Assembly: GCF_005116505.1 (NCBI RefSeq)
Contig: NZ_SWBR01000003.1
Location: 496,001 to 560,000 of the forward strand
Length of the DNA stretch: 64,000 bases
Origin: Pedobacter polaris
GTDB taxonomy: Bacteria; Bacteroidota; Bacteroidia; Sphingobacteriales; Sphingobacteriaceae
Direction of reading: 5' to 3'
Numbering within the stretch: the first letter of the stretch is position 1; each line of letters begins with the position of its first letter. Made by a program: the position numbers and the translations under genes. The notes under the pieces are model-generated. The model was not told the DNA's origin and searched no databases. It saw nothing but the letters and a program-made list of their open reading frames with translations. Of this stretch, positions 16,369-25,283 are shown one piece after another.

Positions 16369-17703
16369 CTAGCGAGTAAAACTCAATCTCTTACCAAGTT
16401 CACTCGTTACAAATTTTCCATTTTGATAAGCCAAATTTCCAGACACAAAAGTGTGGGTAATGCTAGCCTGAAAAGTTTCTCCATCAAATGGTGACCAACC
16501 ACATTTATAAAAAACATTGAGTGGAGTTACTTTAAAAGGATCATTCAAATTTACTAGAACTAAATCTGCCCAATAACCTTCTCTAATAAACCCACGTTTT
16601 TCGATATCAAAACAAATAGCTAAGTTGTGCGCCGTTTTTTCTACAATTTTTTCTAATGATATTTTCCCCTGTAAATGCATTTCTAATAATGCAGGTAAAG
16701 CGTGTTGTACCAATGGCCCACCAGAAGGCGCTTGTGAATAAGATTGTTGTTTTTCGGCTAAAGTGTGTGGTGCATGGTCAGTAGCAATTACATCTATATT
16801 GTCTGCCAAAACACCTTGTAAAATTCCAGCTTGATCGGCTGCGGTTTTTACAGCTGGATTCCATTTAATGAAATTCCCTTTTGTAGCATAATCTTGGTCG
16901 TTAAACCAAAGGTGATGTACACAAGCTTCAGCAGTAATTTTTTTGTCTTTTAAAGCAATAGAATTATCAAATAAGGCAATTTCTTTTGCCGTAGAAATAT
17001 GAAGAATATGTAATCTAGTTTGGTAACGTTTTGCCAATTCTACAGCTAATGATGAAGATTTATAACAGGCTTCTGCACTGCGAATTAACGGATGCATTTC
17101 TATAGTTAAATCTTCTCCATATTTTGCTTTGAAAGATGCTAGATTCTCACGAATGGTTTGTTCATCTTCACAATGTGTAGCCACCAATATTGGTGCTTTA
17201 CTGAAGATATTTTCTAGTGTTTTTTCATTGTCAACCAACATATTGCCTGTTGATGAACCCATGAAAACTTTGATACCGCAAACGTTTTTAGCATCAGTTT
17301 TTAAAACTTCATCAATATTATCATTACTAGCACCCATATAAAATGAATAGTTTGCCAATGATGTTTCTGCGGCAATAGCATATTTATCTGACAGTAAATC
17401 TTGCGTTAAAGTATTTGGAACAGTATTAGGCATCTCCATAAAAGAGGTAATCCCACCTGCTACTGCAGCCATACTTTCTGTAAAAATATCTGCTTTGTGC
17501 GTTAAACCTGGTTCGCGAAAATGAACTTGGTCGTCTATCATTCCTGGTAAAAGGTAAAGGCCTTCGGCATTAATTTCTTGTGCTTCTGGAGCTGATAATG
17601 ATTGTCCAATTTTCTCAATCACACCATTTTTAATCAAAACATCAGCAATAAATTGTTGTCCTTCGTTTACTAAAGTAGCGCCTTTTATCAAGTAAGTATT
17701 CAT
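16369..17703 (-). CDS. pyrC: Dihydroorotase (Bacteroidota-type, QxH metal motif)
   Basis: 444 residues. Catalyses the reversible cyclisation of carbamoyl-aspartate to dihydroorotate in pyrimidine synthesis. Seen: PGMIDDQVHFREPGLTHKAD, MEMPNTVPNT, KVFMGSSTGNML (the Lys that is carbamylated lies near here), VATHCEDE, RLHILHIST, and the general-base segment VIATDHAPHT. The usual HxH of amidohydrolases reads Q-V-H; this substitution is typical of a known Bacteroidota dihydroorotase clade, so activity is expected. The frame stays open 56 codons upstream, but that part translates a tandem octamer repeat and an intergenic repeat, so the ATG at 17703 is used. Followed at 3 bases by the DUF3810 gene. 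Confidence 0.9.
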   Translation of the reverse strand: MNTYLIKGATLVNEGQQFIADVLIKNGVIEKIGQSLSAPEAQEINAEGLYLLPGMIDDQVHFREPGLTHKADIFTESMAAVAGGITSFMEMPNTVPNTLTQDLLSDKYAIAAETSLANYSFYMGASNDNIDEVLKTDAKNVCGIKVFMGSSTGNMLVDNEKTLENIFSKAPILVATHCEDEQTIRENLASFKAKYGEDLTIEMHPLIRSAEACYKSSSLAVELAKRYQTRLHILHISTAKEIALFDNSIALKDKKITAEACVHHLWFNDQDYATKGNFIKWNPAVKTAADQAGILQGVLADNIDVIATDHAPHTLAEKQQSYSQAPSGGPLVQHALPALLEMHLQGKISLEKIVEKTAHNLAICFDIEKRGFIREGYWADLVLVNLNDPFKVTPLNVFYKCGWSPFDGETFQASITHTFVSGNLAYQNGKFVTSELGKRLSFTR

Positions 17704-17725
17704 GGTGGTAAAGGTAGGAATTAGA

Positions 17726-17758
17726 GTCGGAAAGTCCGAATGTCGGGAAGTCAGAAAG
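17726..17758. repeat. Four tandem 8-bp units of the form GTCnGAAA
   Basis: GTCGGAAA, GTCCGAAT, GTCGGGAA and GTCAGAAA follow each other without gaps at 17726-17757, plus a further G. Two similar units (GTCAGAAA, GACGGAGG) occur at 13280-13295. They are intergenic, just upstream of the dihydroorotase start. Confidence 0.8.
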
Positions 17759-17803
17759 TTTTGATCACATACTTTGCTATCTAAACCTGACTTAGCGAAA
17801 ATC

Positions 17804-17840
17804 CTTTTTGTCACACTGAGCGTAGTCGAAGCGCAAAAAG
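17804..17840. repeat. Intergenic repeat of the GTCACACTGAGCGTAGTCGAAG type
   Basis: CTTTTTG (17804-17810) and CAAAAAG (17834-17840) frame the phrase TGTCACACTGAGCGTAGTC, a word often seen in Bacteroidota spacers. It lies between the divergent dihydroorotase and helicase genes. Confidence 0.6.
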
Positions 17841-17975
17841 ATTGTAGCGAGGGCAGGACTGGACTCGCCAATGAGCACTGAAACTGCTTTTCAAATTATT
17901 TTGAACCATATAAGTATTATAAGTTGGGTTTATTAACCTTCTGCCTTACACCTTCAAACCCTCAACCTTATTCCG

Positions 17976-17983
17976 TATCTTTG
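17976..17983 (+). promoter_or_regulatory. -7 box of the DEAD-box helicase promoter
   Basis: TATCTTTG matches TAnnTTTG. Only six bases lie between the box and the ATG at 17990, predicting a leaderless or near-leaderless mRNA. Confidence 0.6.
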
Positions 17984-17989
17984 TGCGCT

Positions 17990-19333
17990 ATGGCAAAATC
18001 GTTCGAAGAATTTAATTTAAATAGGCAAATATTAAACGCAGTTGCCGATGCTGGTTACACTGTTGCCACGCCAATACAAGAAAAAGCAATTGCACCAGTT
18101 TTATCTGGTCAGGATATTTGTGGCATTGCCGAAACAGGAACTGGTAAAACAGCTGCCTATGTTTTGCCAATGTTAATGAAATTAAAATATGCACAGGGCG
18201 ACGCCGCTAGGGCTTTAATATTAGCACCAACACGGGAATTGGCCATGCAAATTGCTGAGGAAGTGAAGCGTTTTAGCACCTATACCGATTTACGTTCGGT
18301 AGTTATCTTCGGTGGTATTGGTCCAAAAGCACAAAAGGAACAGCTCAAAGCTGGAGTAGATATTATCATTGCTACACCGGGTAGATTTTTAGATATTTAC
18401 CTTTCAGGAGAAATCAACACTAAATATTTACAGTTTTTGGTTTTAGATGAAGCAGATAAAATGATGGACATGGGGTTTATTGGCTCTATCCATAGAATTT
18501 TAGAAGTAGTTCCTCGTAAACGCCAAAACTTGCTTTTCTCTGCAACAATGAGCGATTTAGTTCAGAAAATTGCGGGAGATTTTTTAAAACATCCAACTAT
18601 TATAGAAGCATCTGAACAGGCAACACCAGCGCAAACCGTGACGCAGGTTTTGTATGAAGTGCCAAATTTTAAAACTAAAATTAACCTATTACAGCATTTG
18701 CTGAAGGATGTTGAAGTTTTCAATAGATTGATTATTTTTTGTAAAACGAAAGCAGTGGCTGATAATATTTTCAGTTATGTGGTTCGTAAATTTGGAGAAG
18801 AATCTGTTCGTGTTATTCACGCTAATAAAGGCCAGAACACAAGGATTAATTCAATAAATAGCTTTAAAGAAGGTAATATTAGAGTTTTGGTAGCTACTGA
18901 TGTTGCATCAAGAGGAATTGACGTTACTGAGGTAAGTCATGTAATTAATTTTGATGTACCGATTATTATAGAAGATTACGTACATAGAATTGGTAGAACC
19001 GGAAGGGCATTTTCCAAAGGTGATGCAATTACTTTTTGTACAGAGGCTGAGAAATATTACATCCGTAAAATTGAAAAATTAACGCGTCAGTTTATTCCAG
19101 TTGAACCAATTCCTGAGGGAGTTTTTGTAGAAGAAACACCTTATGAAGAAAAACAACAAATAGCTAAAGAAATAGATTTGCAGAAACGTAAGGAAGACCC
19201 TGACTTTAAAGGTGCTTTCCACGAAAAGAAAAATGCAAAACAGATTGAAGATCGTGAAAGAGAAAAGGCTAGAAATAAAGCCCACAAAACAAAAGTATTT
19301 AAGAATAAAAAACGCTTTGATAAAAAGAAGTAG
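17990..19333 (+). CDS. DEAD-box ATP-dependent RNA helicase
   Basis: About 447 residues. All helicase motifs are present: the Q motif (TPIQEKAI), motif I AETGTGKTAA, Ia PTRELAMQ, Ib TPGRFLD, II DEAD (VLDEADKMMDMGF), III SAT (LLFSATM), then IFCKTK, VLVATDVASRGID (V) and HRIGRTGRA (VI). The C-terminal 60 residues are Lys/Glu-rich, ending KNKKRFDKKK, a basic RNA-binding tail. It resembles RhlE/CsdA-type helicases active in ribosome assembly or mRNA turnover; the subtype is not certain. An upstream in-frame start at 17924 would begin ahead of the promoter box and is rejected. Confidence 0.93.
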   Translation: MAKSFEEFNLNRQILNAVADAGYTVATPIQEKAIAPVLSGQDICGIAETGTGKTAAYVLPMLMKLKYAQGDAARALILAPTRELAMQIAEEVKRFSTYTDLRSVVIFGGIGPKAQKEQLKAGVDIIIATPGRFLDIYLSGEINTKYLQFLVLDEADKMMDMGFIGSIHRILEVVPRKRQNLLFSATMSDLVQKIAGDFLKHPTIIEASEQATPAQTVTQVLYEVPNFKTKINLLQHLLKDVEVFNRLIIFCKTKAVADNIFSYVVRKFGEESVRVIHANKGQNTRINSINSFKEGNIRVLVATDVASRGIDVTEVSHVINFDVPIIIEDYVHRIGRTGRAFSKGDAITFCTEAEKYYIRKIEKLTRQFIPVEPIPEGVFVEETPYEEKQQIAKEIDLQKRKEDPDFKGAFHEKKNAKQIEDREREKARNKAHKTKVFKNKKRFDKKK

Positions 19334-19335
19334 TA

Positions 19336-19605
19336 ATGAAGAAGCTTAGAATAACACCTTTAAATATTGTAGCTGCACTTGCACTGGCATTTTTAATTGT
19401 GTCTTTTTTTCAACCTAAACCAATAGCTAAAGGTCACATTGATGTGAGTAGTCTTTATCAAATAGTTTTAGGCGCTATGGTAGTTGTTTCTTTCATTACT
19501 GATATGATTTTCAGGTTTATCTTTAAAGAACTAAAACGCATTTGGTTTGTAGAGTTGTTTTTTATTGCGTTAACGGTTGTCCTTTTTTTAATATTACAAA
19601 AGTAA
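19336..19605 (+). CDS. Hypothetical small membrane protein (89 aa)
   Basis: Starts two bases after the helicase stop, so it is almost certainly cotranscribed. The protein has three hydrophobic segments: IVAALALAFLIVSFF, LYQIVLGAMVVVSFITDMIF, and WFVELFFIALTVVLFLIL. Charges near the ends (KKLR, FKELKR) suggest an inner-membrane protein. I recognise no family. Its tight coupling to the helicase is the main reason to accept it as real. Confidence 0.65.
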   Translation: MKKLRITPLNIVAALALAFLIVSFFQPKPIAKGHIDVSSLYQIVLGAMVVVSFITDMIFRFIFKELKRIWFVELFFIALTVVLFLILQK

Positions 19606-19680
19606 AACGATGCGTGTTTAAATATGCTTTGTAAAATCAGCATATTTGCAACCGAAAAAATAAATAGTAAACCGAATTCG

Positions 19681-19727
19681 GTGATATCATCTTAATTGGT
19701 GAAATCATTTAAAATCAGTGAAATCAC
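19681..19727. repeat. Triplicated GTGAAATCA-type phrase before gldC
   Basis: GTGATATCA, GTGAAATCA and GTGAAATCA follow at 16-17 base intervals (starting at 19681, 19699 and 19718). The phrase is a degenerate intergenic repeat and lies directly ahead of gldC. Confidence 0.6.
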
Positions 19728-19731
19728 TTTT

Positions 19732-20067
19732 ATGAGACAAGCAGAAATAAAAATTACCGTAGAATTAGATGACCAGAATATGCCAGAGAATATTCTTTGG
19801 GAAAGTACAGATGCTGAAACTAAAGACCAAGTACCTGTAAAATCTATGATTTTGGCTTTGTGGGATCATAATTATAAAAACTCTATGCGCATTGATTTAT
19901 GGACTAAAGATATGCCTGTTGATGAAATGAAACGTTTTTTTTACGAGACTTTGCAAACCATGGGAGATAGTTTTTTAAAAGCCACTGGGGAAGAAAACAT
20001 AGTTGAAGATTTGCGTGATTATTGTGCGCATTTTGCAGATAAAATGGGTATTGACCCAAGGAAATAA
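19732..20067 (+). CDS. gldC: Gliding motility protein GldC
   Basis: 111 residues, as expected for GldC. MRQAEIKITVELDDQNMPENILW, the Asp/Glu-rich start, and the strongly conserved SMRIDLWTKDMPVDEMKRFFYETLQTMGDSF match the family. GldC is a small cytoplasmic protein of the gliding/T9SS-associated set in Bacteroidota; its biochemical role is not known. An upstream TTG/ATG-type extension from 19696 only reads through the repeated spacer phrase, so the ATG at 19732 is chosen. Confidence 0.9.
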   Translation: MRQAEIKITVELDDQNMPENILWESTDAETKDQVPVKSMILALWDHNYKNSMRIDLWTKDMPVDEMKRFFYETLQTMGDSFLKATGEENIVEDLRDYCAHFADKMGIDPRK

Positions 20068-20141
20068 TTCAGTTTTCAGTTAGCAGTTTTCATTTATAGA
20101 AGTTAACTTAGAACTTATTACTTACTACTTAAAACTTAAGA

Positions 20142-20549
20142 ATGTTAATCGTAAGAAAAACAAATGCATACATCGGCTTAATTTTAGCCATCATAGCCAT
20201 TAGCATTGCACCAATGTTAAGAGTGCCTATAAAAGGTAATTGGAATTTATATCAAACCGATACGAGGTTGTTTTTTATCTCTTTTGCAATTTTGGCAATA
20301 ACTACTTTTTGTCTGTTAATTAGGCAATTAAGAGGTTTCAAGCTTTTCTCTATTGTATTTCTTATTTGGTGTTTTTTAATGGCCGGTGCAGTTTATTTTC
20401 AATCAAACAATTACACTAAATCTGCCTTTGCAAATAAATTTATAGGTAAGGTTGTGCATTACCAATGGGGATGGATTGTTTTATTAGTTGCTGTCCTCTT
20501 GTTAGCTACAAGTGTTAGAAAAGAGCAATTAAAAATGCCAACTGTTTAA
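20142..20549 (+). CDS. DUF4293-like small integral membrane protein
   Basis: 135 residues with four clear membrane helices: AYIGLILAIIAISIAPML, LFFISFAILAITTFCLLI, KLFSIVFLIWCFLMAGAVYF and YQWGWIVLLVAVLLLATSV. Size and four-helix layout, plus the GNWNLYQTDTR loop, resemble the Bacteroidota DUF4293 family; this is a tentative match. Its stop overlaps the stop of the convergent DUF421 gene by four bases (20546-20549). Confidence 0.6.
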   Translation: MLIVRKTNAYIGLILAIIAISIAPMLRVPIKGNWNLYQTDTRLFFISFAILAITTFCLLIRQLRGFKLFSIVFLIWCFLMAGAVYFQSNNYTKSAFANKFIGKVVHYQWGWIVLLVAVLLLATSVRKEQLKMPTV

Positions 20550-21061
20550 CTATTTAGGCCAAGTGTTTTGTGTATTTTCTTGCGCTTAAAATGAGTTTGC
20601 TTTAAATTGCTTTCACCTGTAATGATACTGATATTGCCATCAACTTCAAAAATGGCTAGTTTTACATCTTTGTAATATTCTACTCCATGTTCACGCATCG
20701 CTTCCTTTAATTCTTCATCACTAATTCCTAAATGACTTAATTTATCGAAATTTAATTTGCCATTATGGATCAAAATTTCCGGATGCTGAAATATGAATTC
20801 GCTAATTTTTTTGCTGCTAAAGGTTATCTTTTTGAGAATGTAATTAAGAATGAAGAGTACAGCTGCAGCTATAATTCCACCAAGTAAACTAGTGTTGTTT
20901 CCAACCATCGCATTTTGTACTGCATTGCTGATTAATAAAATCAATACTACATCAATTGTATTAAGTTGTGAAAGTTCCTTTTTGCCGGTTAACCGAATAG
21001 CTACCAGCATAAATAAGTAAACTGATAAACTTCGAAGCGCAATATCTAAATATGGATTCAT
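20546..21061 (-). CDS. DUF421 (YetF-type) membrane protein
   Basis: 171 residues. The N-terminal half has three hydrophobic segments around VYLFMLVAIRLTGKKELSQLNTIDVVLILLISNAVQNAMVGN, the DUF421 signature; the C-terminal half (about 88-165) is the soluble YetF-like part with PEILIHNGKL, LGISDEELKEAMREHGV and LAIFEVDGNISI. The physiological role is unknown. It overlaps the convergent upstream gene tail-to-tail by four bases. Confidence 0.88.
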   Translation of the reverse strand: MNPYLDIALRSLSVYLFMLVAIRLTGKKELSQLNTIDVVLILLISNAVQNAMVGNNTSLLGGIIAAAVLFILNYILKKITFSSKKISEFIFQHPEILIHNGKLNFDKLSHLGISDEELKEAMREHGVEYYKDVKLAIFEVDGNISIITGESNLKQTHFKRKKIHKTLGLNS

Positions 21062-21105
21062 AGCATGTGTTTATCTTTGTTCTTTGCTCCTTAATCTTTG
21101 TCCTA

Positions 21106-21588
21106 TTAAAACTTCAGTTCTGTTTGCCCCCTTTGAGCTACTTCTATTTCGTGTTGCAACAACCATTTTTTACGCCATAATTCGCCAGCATAGCCAACTA
21201 ATTTACCATCACTCCCAATTACCCTATGGCAAGGAACTACAATAGCGATATTGTTTTTGCCATTTGCTGCCGCAATAGCTCTAATAGCTAAAGGTTTGTG
21301 TGCTGAGAACTTAGCATAAGAGGTTGTTTCGCCATAAGGAATTTGTAATAAATTTTGCCAAACTTCTTTTTGAAATTCAGTTCCCGTTTGTGACATGGGA
21401 AATGTAAATACTGTTAGTGTTCCTTCAAAATATTGTTTTAGTTGTTCAGCTGCCAATTTACTCATCGAATTTTCTTCCAACCCATCAGTTTCTCTTTTGC
21501 CAAATGTAATTTCATTAACAGCAGTTTCATTAGCTATAATAATTACCTCGCCAATAGGACTTTTAACTATGCTACAATATTTGTTCAT
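21106..21588 (-). CDS. ogt: Methylated-DNA--protein-cysteine methyltransferase
   Basis: 160 residues. Repairs O6-methylguanine by transferring the alkyl group to its own Cys. The active-site segment IAIVVPCHRVIGSDGKLVGYAGEL (Cys120) and the helix FQKEVWQNLLQIPYGETTSY with the Arg-finger region AIRAIAAANGKN are clear. The N-terminal domain is short, as in Ogt. The ATG at 21588 is preferred over a TTG three bases upstream. Single gene; the 3' spacer to the DUF421 gene carries the TTTGTTCTTTGCTCC phrase. Confidence 0.93.
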   Translation of the reverse strand: MNKYCSIVKSPIGEVIIIANETAVNEITFGKRETDGLEENSMSKLAAEQLKQYFEGTLTVFTFPMSQTGTEFQKEVWQNLLQIPYGETTSYAKFSAHKPLAIRAIAAANGKNNIAIVVPCHRVIGSDGKLVGYAGELWRKKWLLQHEIEVAQRGQTELKF

Positions 21589-21718
21589 CAATGCAATTTA
21601 CAAATAGTATTGAGAATTATATGTTGCTGAAAAACCATATTTCATCTTCTATTTCCATTAAATGAATCAAGCTTTTGTCACTTTAAGGTTTCGTCTTTCT
21701 GCTTTAAGCTCAAAAAAC

Positions 21719-21726
21719 TATCTTTG
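21719..21726 (+). promoter_or_regulatory. -7 box of the ccmB promoter
   Basis: TATCTTTG matches TAnnTTTG and ends only five bases before the ATG of ccmB, so the transcript should be leaderless or nearly so. Confidence 0.6.
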
Positions 21727-21731
21727 CGACA

Positions 21732-22397
21732 ATGCAATTAGCAAAACAAGTTAAACAGCTTATCAGAAAAGAAATGCTTTTAGAGTGGCGTTCAAAATAT
21801 GCCCTTAATGGTGTTTTATTATATGTGGTATCTACTGTTTTTGTTTGCTTTTTATCTTTTTTAAATAGACCCGAAAAATTGACATGGAATGCCCTTTTTT
21901 GGATCATTATGCTTTTTGCTTCTATCAATGCGGTGGCTAAAAGCTTTTTGCAGGAAAGCAAGGGTAGGCATTTATATATTTATACTTTAGTTAGTCCTAC
22001 AGCATTAATCATTGCCAAAACTATTTATAACAGCTTATTAATGATAGGGCTAACCCTAATAGCTTTGCTGTTTTATTGCATGGTTTTCGACTTCCCTGCA
22101 GGTGGAGATTTGTTAATGTATATCGTAGCAACCATTTTAGGTAGTCTAACTTTCGCAACCATATTTACCATGGTTTCTGCAATTGCATCAAAAGCAGGTA
22201 ATGGGGGCATGCTAATGGCAATTTTAAGTTTTCCCATTATTATTCCTGTATTAATTTTATTGATAAAATTGGCTAAAAACGCTATTGATGGGTTAGATAG
22301 GAGTGTAAGCTTAGATGATATAGGTATGGTGGTAATTGTAAATATAATGGTGATGGCCGTGTCTTTATTGCTATTTCCTTACCTTTGGCGAGATTAG
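21732..22397 (+). CDS. ccmB: Cytochrome c maturation permease CcmB
   Basis: 221 residues with six hydrophobic helices, the size and topology of CcmB. Typical family features: KQLIRKEMLLEWRSKYALNGVLLY at the N-terminus, LTWNALFWIIMLFASINAVAKSF, and ISPT-like LVSPTALIIAKTIYNSLLM. CcmB is the membrane part of the CcmAB ATP-driven step that releases holo-CcmE. Its ATPase partner CcmA is not in the window. First gene of the ccmB-ccmC-ccmD unit. Confidence 0.88.
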   Translation: MQLAKQVKQLIRKEMLLEWRSKYALNGVLLYVVSTVFVCFLSFLNRPEKLTWNALFWIIMLFASINAVAKSFLQESKGRHLYIYTLVSPTALIIAKTIYNSLLMIGLTLIALLFYCMVFDFPAGGDLLMYIVATILGSLTFATIFTMVSAIASKAGNGGMLMAILSFPIIIPVLILLIKLAKNAIDGLDRSVSLDDIGMVVIVNIMVMAVSLLLFPYLWRD

Positions 22398-22439
22398 TTT
22401 TGGTATTTTAATTGACTAATAAAGATTTAAATAAACAAT

Positions 22440-23096
22440 ATGAGTAAAACTTGGTGGAAAATTTTAGGACCAATATTGGTTATCTATACTACAATTGCTG
22501 GCTTATTGTTAGGAGTTCCGCATCTAGATATCTTAAACGAAACCATCAGGAACCTTTATTTTCATGTGCCAATGTGGTTTGCAATGATTGTATTATTCTC
22601 TATCTCTGTTTTTTATAGTATAAAGTCATTAAGTTCAAAAAGTGAAACAGATGACTTGAGAGCTGTTGAAAGCATTAACGTAGGTATTGTTTTTGGTGTT
22701 TTAGGTTTAGTTACTGGCGCCATCTGGGCTAAATTTACATGGGGTCAGTATTGGAGTTTCGATCCAAAGCAAAATTTTGCTGCCATATCAATTTTATTGT
22801 ATTTCGCTTACTTAGTGCTTCGTAATGCAATAGATGAAGAGCAAAAAAGAGCTAAAATATCAGCTATTTATAACATTTTCGCTTTCCCAATGATGGTGGT
22901 TTTACTTTTTGTGTTACCCCGATTACAATCTTCCTTACACCCTGGTAATGGTGGTAACCCTGGTTTCAACAGTTATGATTTAGATAGCAGGATGCGTGCA
23001 GTTTTTTATCCTGCATGTTTAGGCTGGATTATTATTGGTTATTGGATTTATACTATCCGCTTTAGAATTAGAACATTAGAAAACAAACAACTTTAA
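22440..23096 (+). CDS. ccmC: Heme handling protein CcmC (CcsA/CcmC family)
   Basis: 218 residues, about six membrane helices. The tryptophan-rich motif reads WAKFTWGQYWSFDPKQNFAAI, and external His residues that would hold heme are in YFHVPMWF and SSLHPGNGG. This fits CcmC, which loads heme onto CcmE. It follows ccmB by 42 bases and precedes the small ccmD-like gene by four bases. Confidence 0.9.
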   Translation: MSKTWWKILGPILVIYTTIAGLLLGVPHLDILNETIRNLYFHVPMWFAMIVLFSISVFYSIKSLSSKSETDDLRAVESINVGIVFGVLGLVTGAIWAKFTWGQYWSFDPKQNFAAISILLYFAYLVLRNAIDEEQKRAKISAIYNIFAFPMMVVLLFVLPRLQSSLHPGNGGNPGFNSYDLDSRMRAVFYPACLGWIIIGYWIYTIRFRIRTLENKQL

Positions 23097-23100
23097 CCAT

Positions 23101-23319
23101 ATGAGAAAGATCGCTTTTACTTTAATGATGCTGATGACTACCCTAAGTCTATTTGCACAAAACAATGATGTAGAAATGGCCGATGCTTTACGTAGCAATG
23201 GGAAAATATATGTTGTAGTTGCTGTTATTGTATTAATTTTAGTTGGTTTATTAGCCTATCTCTTTGCGTTAGACAAAAGATTAAAAATGTTAGAAAAAAA
23301 ATCTTCTGACAAAAACTAA
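23101..23319 (+). CDS. ccmD: CcmD-like small membrane protein
   Basis: 72 residues: a cleavable-looking signal sequence (IAFTLMMLMTTLSLFAQ), then one membrane helix (KIYVVVAVIVLILVGLLAYLFAL) and a Lys/Arg-rich tail (DKRLKMLEKKS). Bacteroidota have small proteins of this layout at the ccmC 3' side, named CcmD by position and topology. It starts four bases after ccmC. Call based mainly on size and context. Confidence 0.75.
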   Translation: MRKIAFTLMMLMTTLSLFAQNNDVEMADALRSNGKIYVVVAVIVLILVGLLAYLFALDKRLKMLEKKSSDKN

Positions 23320-23464
23320 TTTTAAACATCATAAGCCTAATCTTTTTGCCTTTTTAATAGGTGTTTATGATACACTAAGCAAAATTATACTTGCAATAGT
23401 GGTGTATTTTAATGCAATTTTGCATCCGTAAAAAGATAACTACAATTTATAAAACTAACAAATA

Positions 23465-24886
23465 ATGGCTAATACAGCAAACGAGACAAGTTTCTTTCAA
23501 GATGTTTGTAAGAACTTTGATAGTGCCGCACAATTTACCAACCATCCCGAAGGTTTATTGGCCCAAATTAAAGCATGTAACAGTGTATACCGTTTCCAAT
23601 TCCCTATTCGTAGAGGAAATGGTTTCGAAGTAATCGATGCTTGGCGTGTAGAACACTCACACCACATGAGTCCAACTAAAGGTGGTATTCGTTACAGCGA
23701 AATGGTTAATGAAGACGAGGTTATGGCACTTGCAGCTTTAATGACCTATAAATGTGCTATTGTGAACGTTCCTTTTGGTGGTGCCAAAGGTGGAATTTGT
23801 ATCAACCCAAAGAATTATTCTGTTGCAGAGCTAGAAACTATTACTCGTCGTTATACAACAGAATTAATTAAAAAGAATTTTATTGGCCCTGGTATTGATG
23901 TTCCTGCTCCAGATTATGGATCAGGTGAGCGTGAAATGAGCTGGATTGCAGATACTTATATGACCATGAATCCAGGTCAGTTAGATGCTTTAGGCTGTGT
24001 AACAGGTAAGCCAATTGCTTTACATGGTATCCGTGGTAGAAAAGAAGCTACTGGTCGTGGTGTTGCTTATGCTGTACGTGAATGCGTTAGTTTTGCAGAA
24101 GATATGGCTAAAGTTGGCTTAACTGCTGGTTTAGATGGTAAAAGAGTAATTGTACAAGGTTTAGGTAATGTAGGCTACCATTCAGCTAAGTTCTTAGCAG
24201 AATTTGGGGCAATTATTGTAGGTATCTGCGAATTTGAAGGTGCAATTTACAATGCTAATGGCTTAAACATAGATGAGGTTTTTGCACATCGTAAAAACAC
24301 TGGTTCTATTTTAGGTTTTCCTGGAGCTATTGATTTTAAAAATTCAATGGAAGGTTTAGAGCAAGATTGTGATATCTTAGTTCCTGCTGCATTAGAAAAT
24401 CAAATTACTGAAGCAAACATCCGTAATATCAAAGCAAAAATTATTGCTGAAGGTGCAAACGGTCCATGTACGCCAGAAGCTGAAGAAATCTTTACAGAAA
24501 TGGGTGGAATGATTATTCCAGATATGTATTGTAATGCTGGTGGTGTTACTGTTTCCTATTTCGAGTGGTTAAAAAATCTTTCTCACGTAGCTTTTGGGCG
24601 TATGGAAAGTCGTTATGCTGAGAATTCAAATGCAAACTTGATTAATACTTTAGAAAGTTTAACTGGTAAACAAATCCCAGCAGAAAACCGTTTAATGATT
24701 GTTAAAGGAGCGTCTGAAATGGAATTGGTAAACTCTGGTTTAGAAGATACTATGATTCACTCTTACAGAGAAATTAGAGAAACTTGGCTTAACAAACCTC
24801 AAGTAAAAACTTTAAGAACTGCAGCTTTTGTAAATTCAATCGATAAAATTGCTGTTTCTTACATGAACTTAGGTATCTGGCCTTAA
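23465..24886 (+). CDS. gdhA: Glutamate dehydrogenase (Glu/Leu/Phe/Val family)
   Basis: 473 residues. Interconverts glutamate with 2-oxoglutarate and ammonia. Dimerisation/catalytic domain: [43 protein letters not shown] with the catalytic Lys in [19 protein letters not shown], and [25 protein letters not shown](P)-binding: [17 protein letters not shown] with GxGxxG-type GLGNVG. The C-terminal [15 protein letters not shown] is a strong family mark. Coenzyme choice is not predicted. Flanked by a ccm block on one side and its own terminator on the other. Confidence 0.95.
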   Translation: MANTANETSFFQDVCKNFDSAAQFTNHPEGLLAQIKACNSVYRFQFPIRRGNGFEVIDAWRVEHSHHMSPTKGGIRYSEMVNEDEVMALAALMTYKCAIVNVPFGGAKGGICINPKNYSVAELETITRRYTTELIKKNFIGPGIDVPAPDYGSGEREMSWIADTYMTMNPGQLDALGCVTGKPIALHGIRGRKEATGRGVAYAVRECVSFAEDMAKVGLTAGLDGKRVIVQGLGNVGYHSAKFLAEFGAIIVGICEFEGAIYNANGLNIDEVFAHRKNTGSILGFPGAIDFKNSMEGLEQDCDILVPAALENQITEANIRNIKAKIIAEGANGPCTPEAEEIFTEMGGMIIPDMYCNAGGVTVSYFEWLKNLSHVAFGRMESRYAENSNANLINTLESLTGKQIPAENRLMIVKGASEMELVNSGLEDTMIHSYREIRETWLNKPQVKTLRTAAFVNSIDKIAVSYMNLGIWP

Positions 24887-24925
24887 TAATATGTCATCCT
24901 TAGCTTATCGAAGGATTAATAACAT

Positions 24926-24964
24926 AAAAATCCCTGTAGTTTTATAATTGCAGGGATTTTTTTT
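24926..24964 (+). terminator. Rho-independent terminator after gdhA
   Basis: AAAAATCCCTG (24926-24936) pairs with CAGGGATTTTT (24951-24961) followed by a T run; loop of 14 bases. Located 40 bases after the gdhA stop. Confidence 0.88.
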
Positions 24965-25283
24965 GAAAAGCTAATCCAGCATTTCATTTGAAAGCGTAGC
25001 CTTGCTTTCCATTACAATCTTTTTTGTTCCAAAAAAGGATTTACATTTCAATCAGGTTTACAAACAATGGGTTGTACAACTATGAGGGGTTTTATTAGCA
25101 CAAGCCCAAGTTAGATAGCCCAAATTGCAGCGGTATACTTTTTACCAAGCCCCCTTTAGAGGTAAAAGATTTAGCGGAAAGTTGGACTGCCATTCATTTA
25201 AGTACAGCTATTGCGCTTCAAATAATTATGAAGTGATGACAAATCCCTAAAAACAAAACTCTTTTAACTGCGTATATTGTAAT
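24965..25283. other. Gene-free spacer before msrA
   Basis: I see no open reading frame with coding character on either strand. The stretch includes the words CCCCTTTAGAGG and TTTAGCGGAAAGTTGGACTG near 25150-25190, which look like fragments of degenerate Bacteroidota intergenic repeats, and TATATTGT at 25274-25281, a possible weak -7 box for msrA. Confidence 0.4.

Noticed and set aside
17704..17871. N-terminal extension of the dihydroorotase (56 residues)
   Set aside because: It translates the GTCnGAAA octamer run and the GTCACACTGAG repeat; the family N-terminus starts at MNTYLIKGATLVN.
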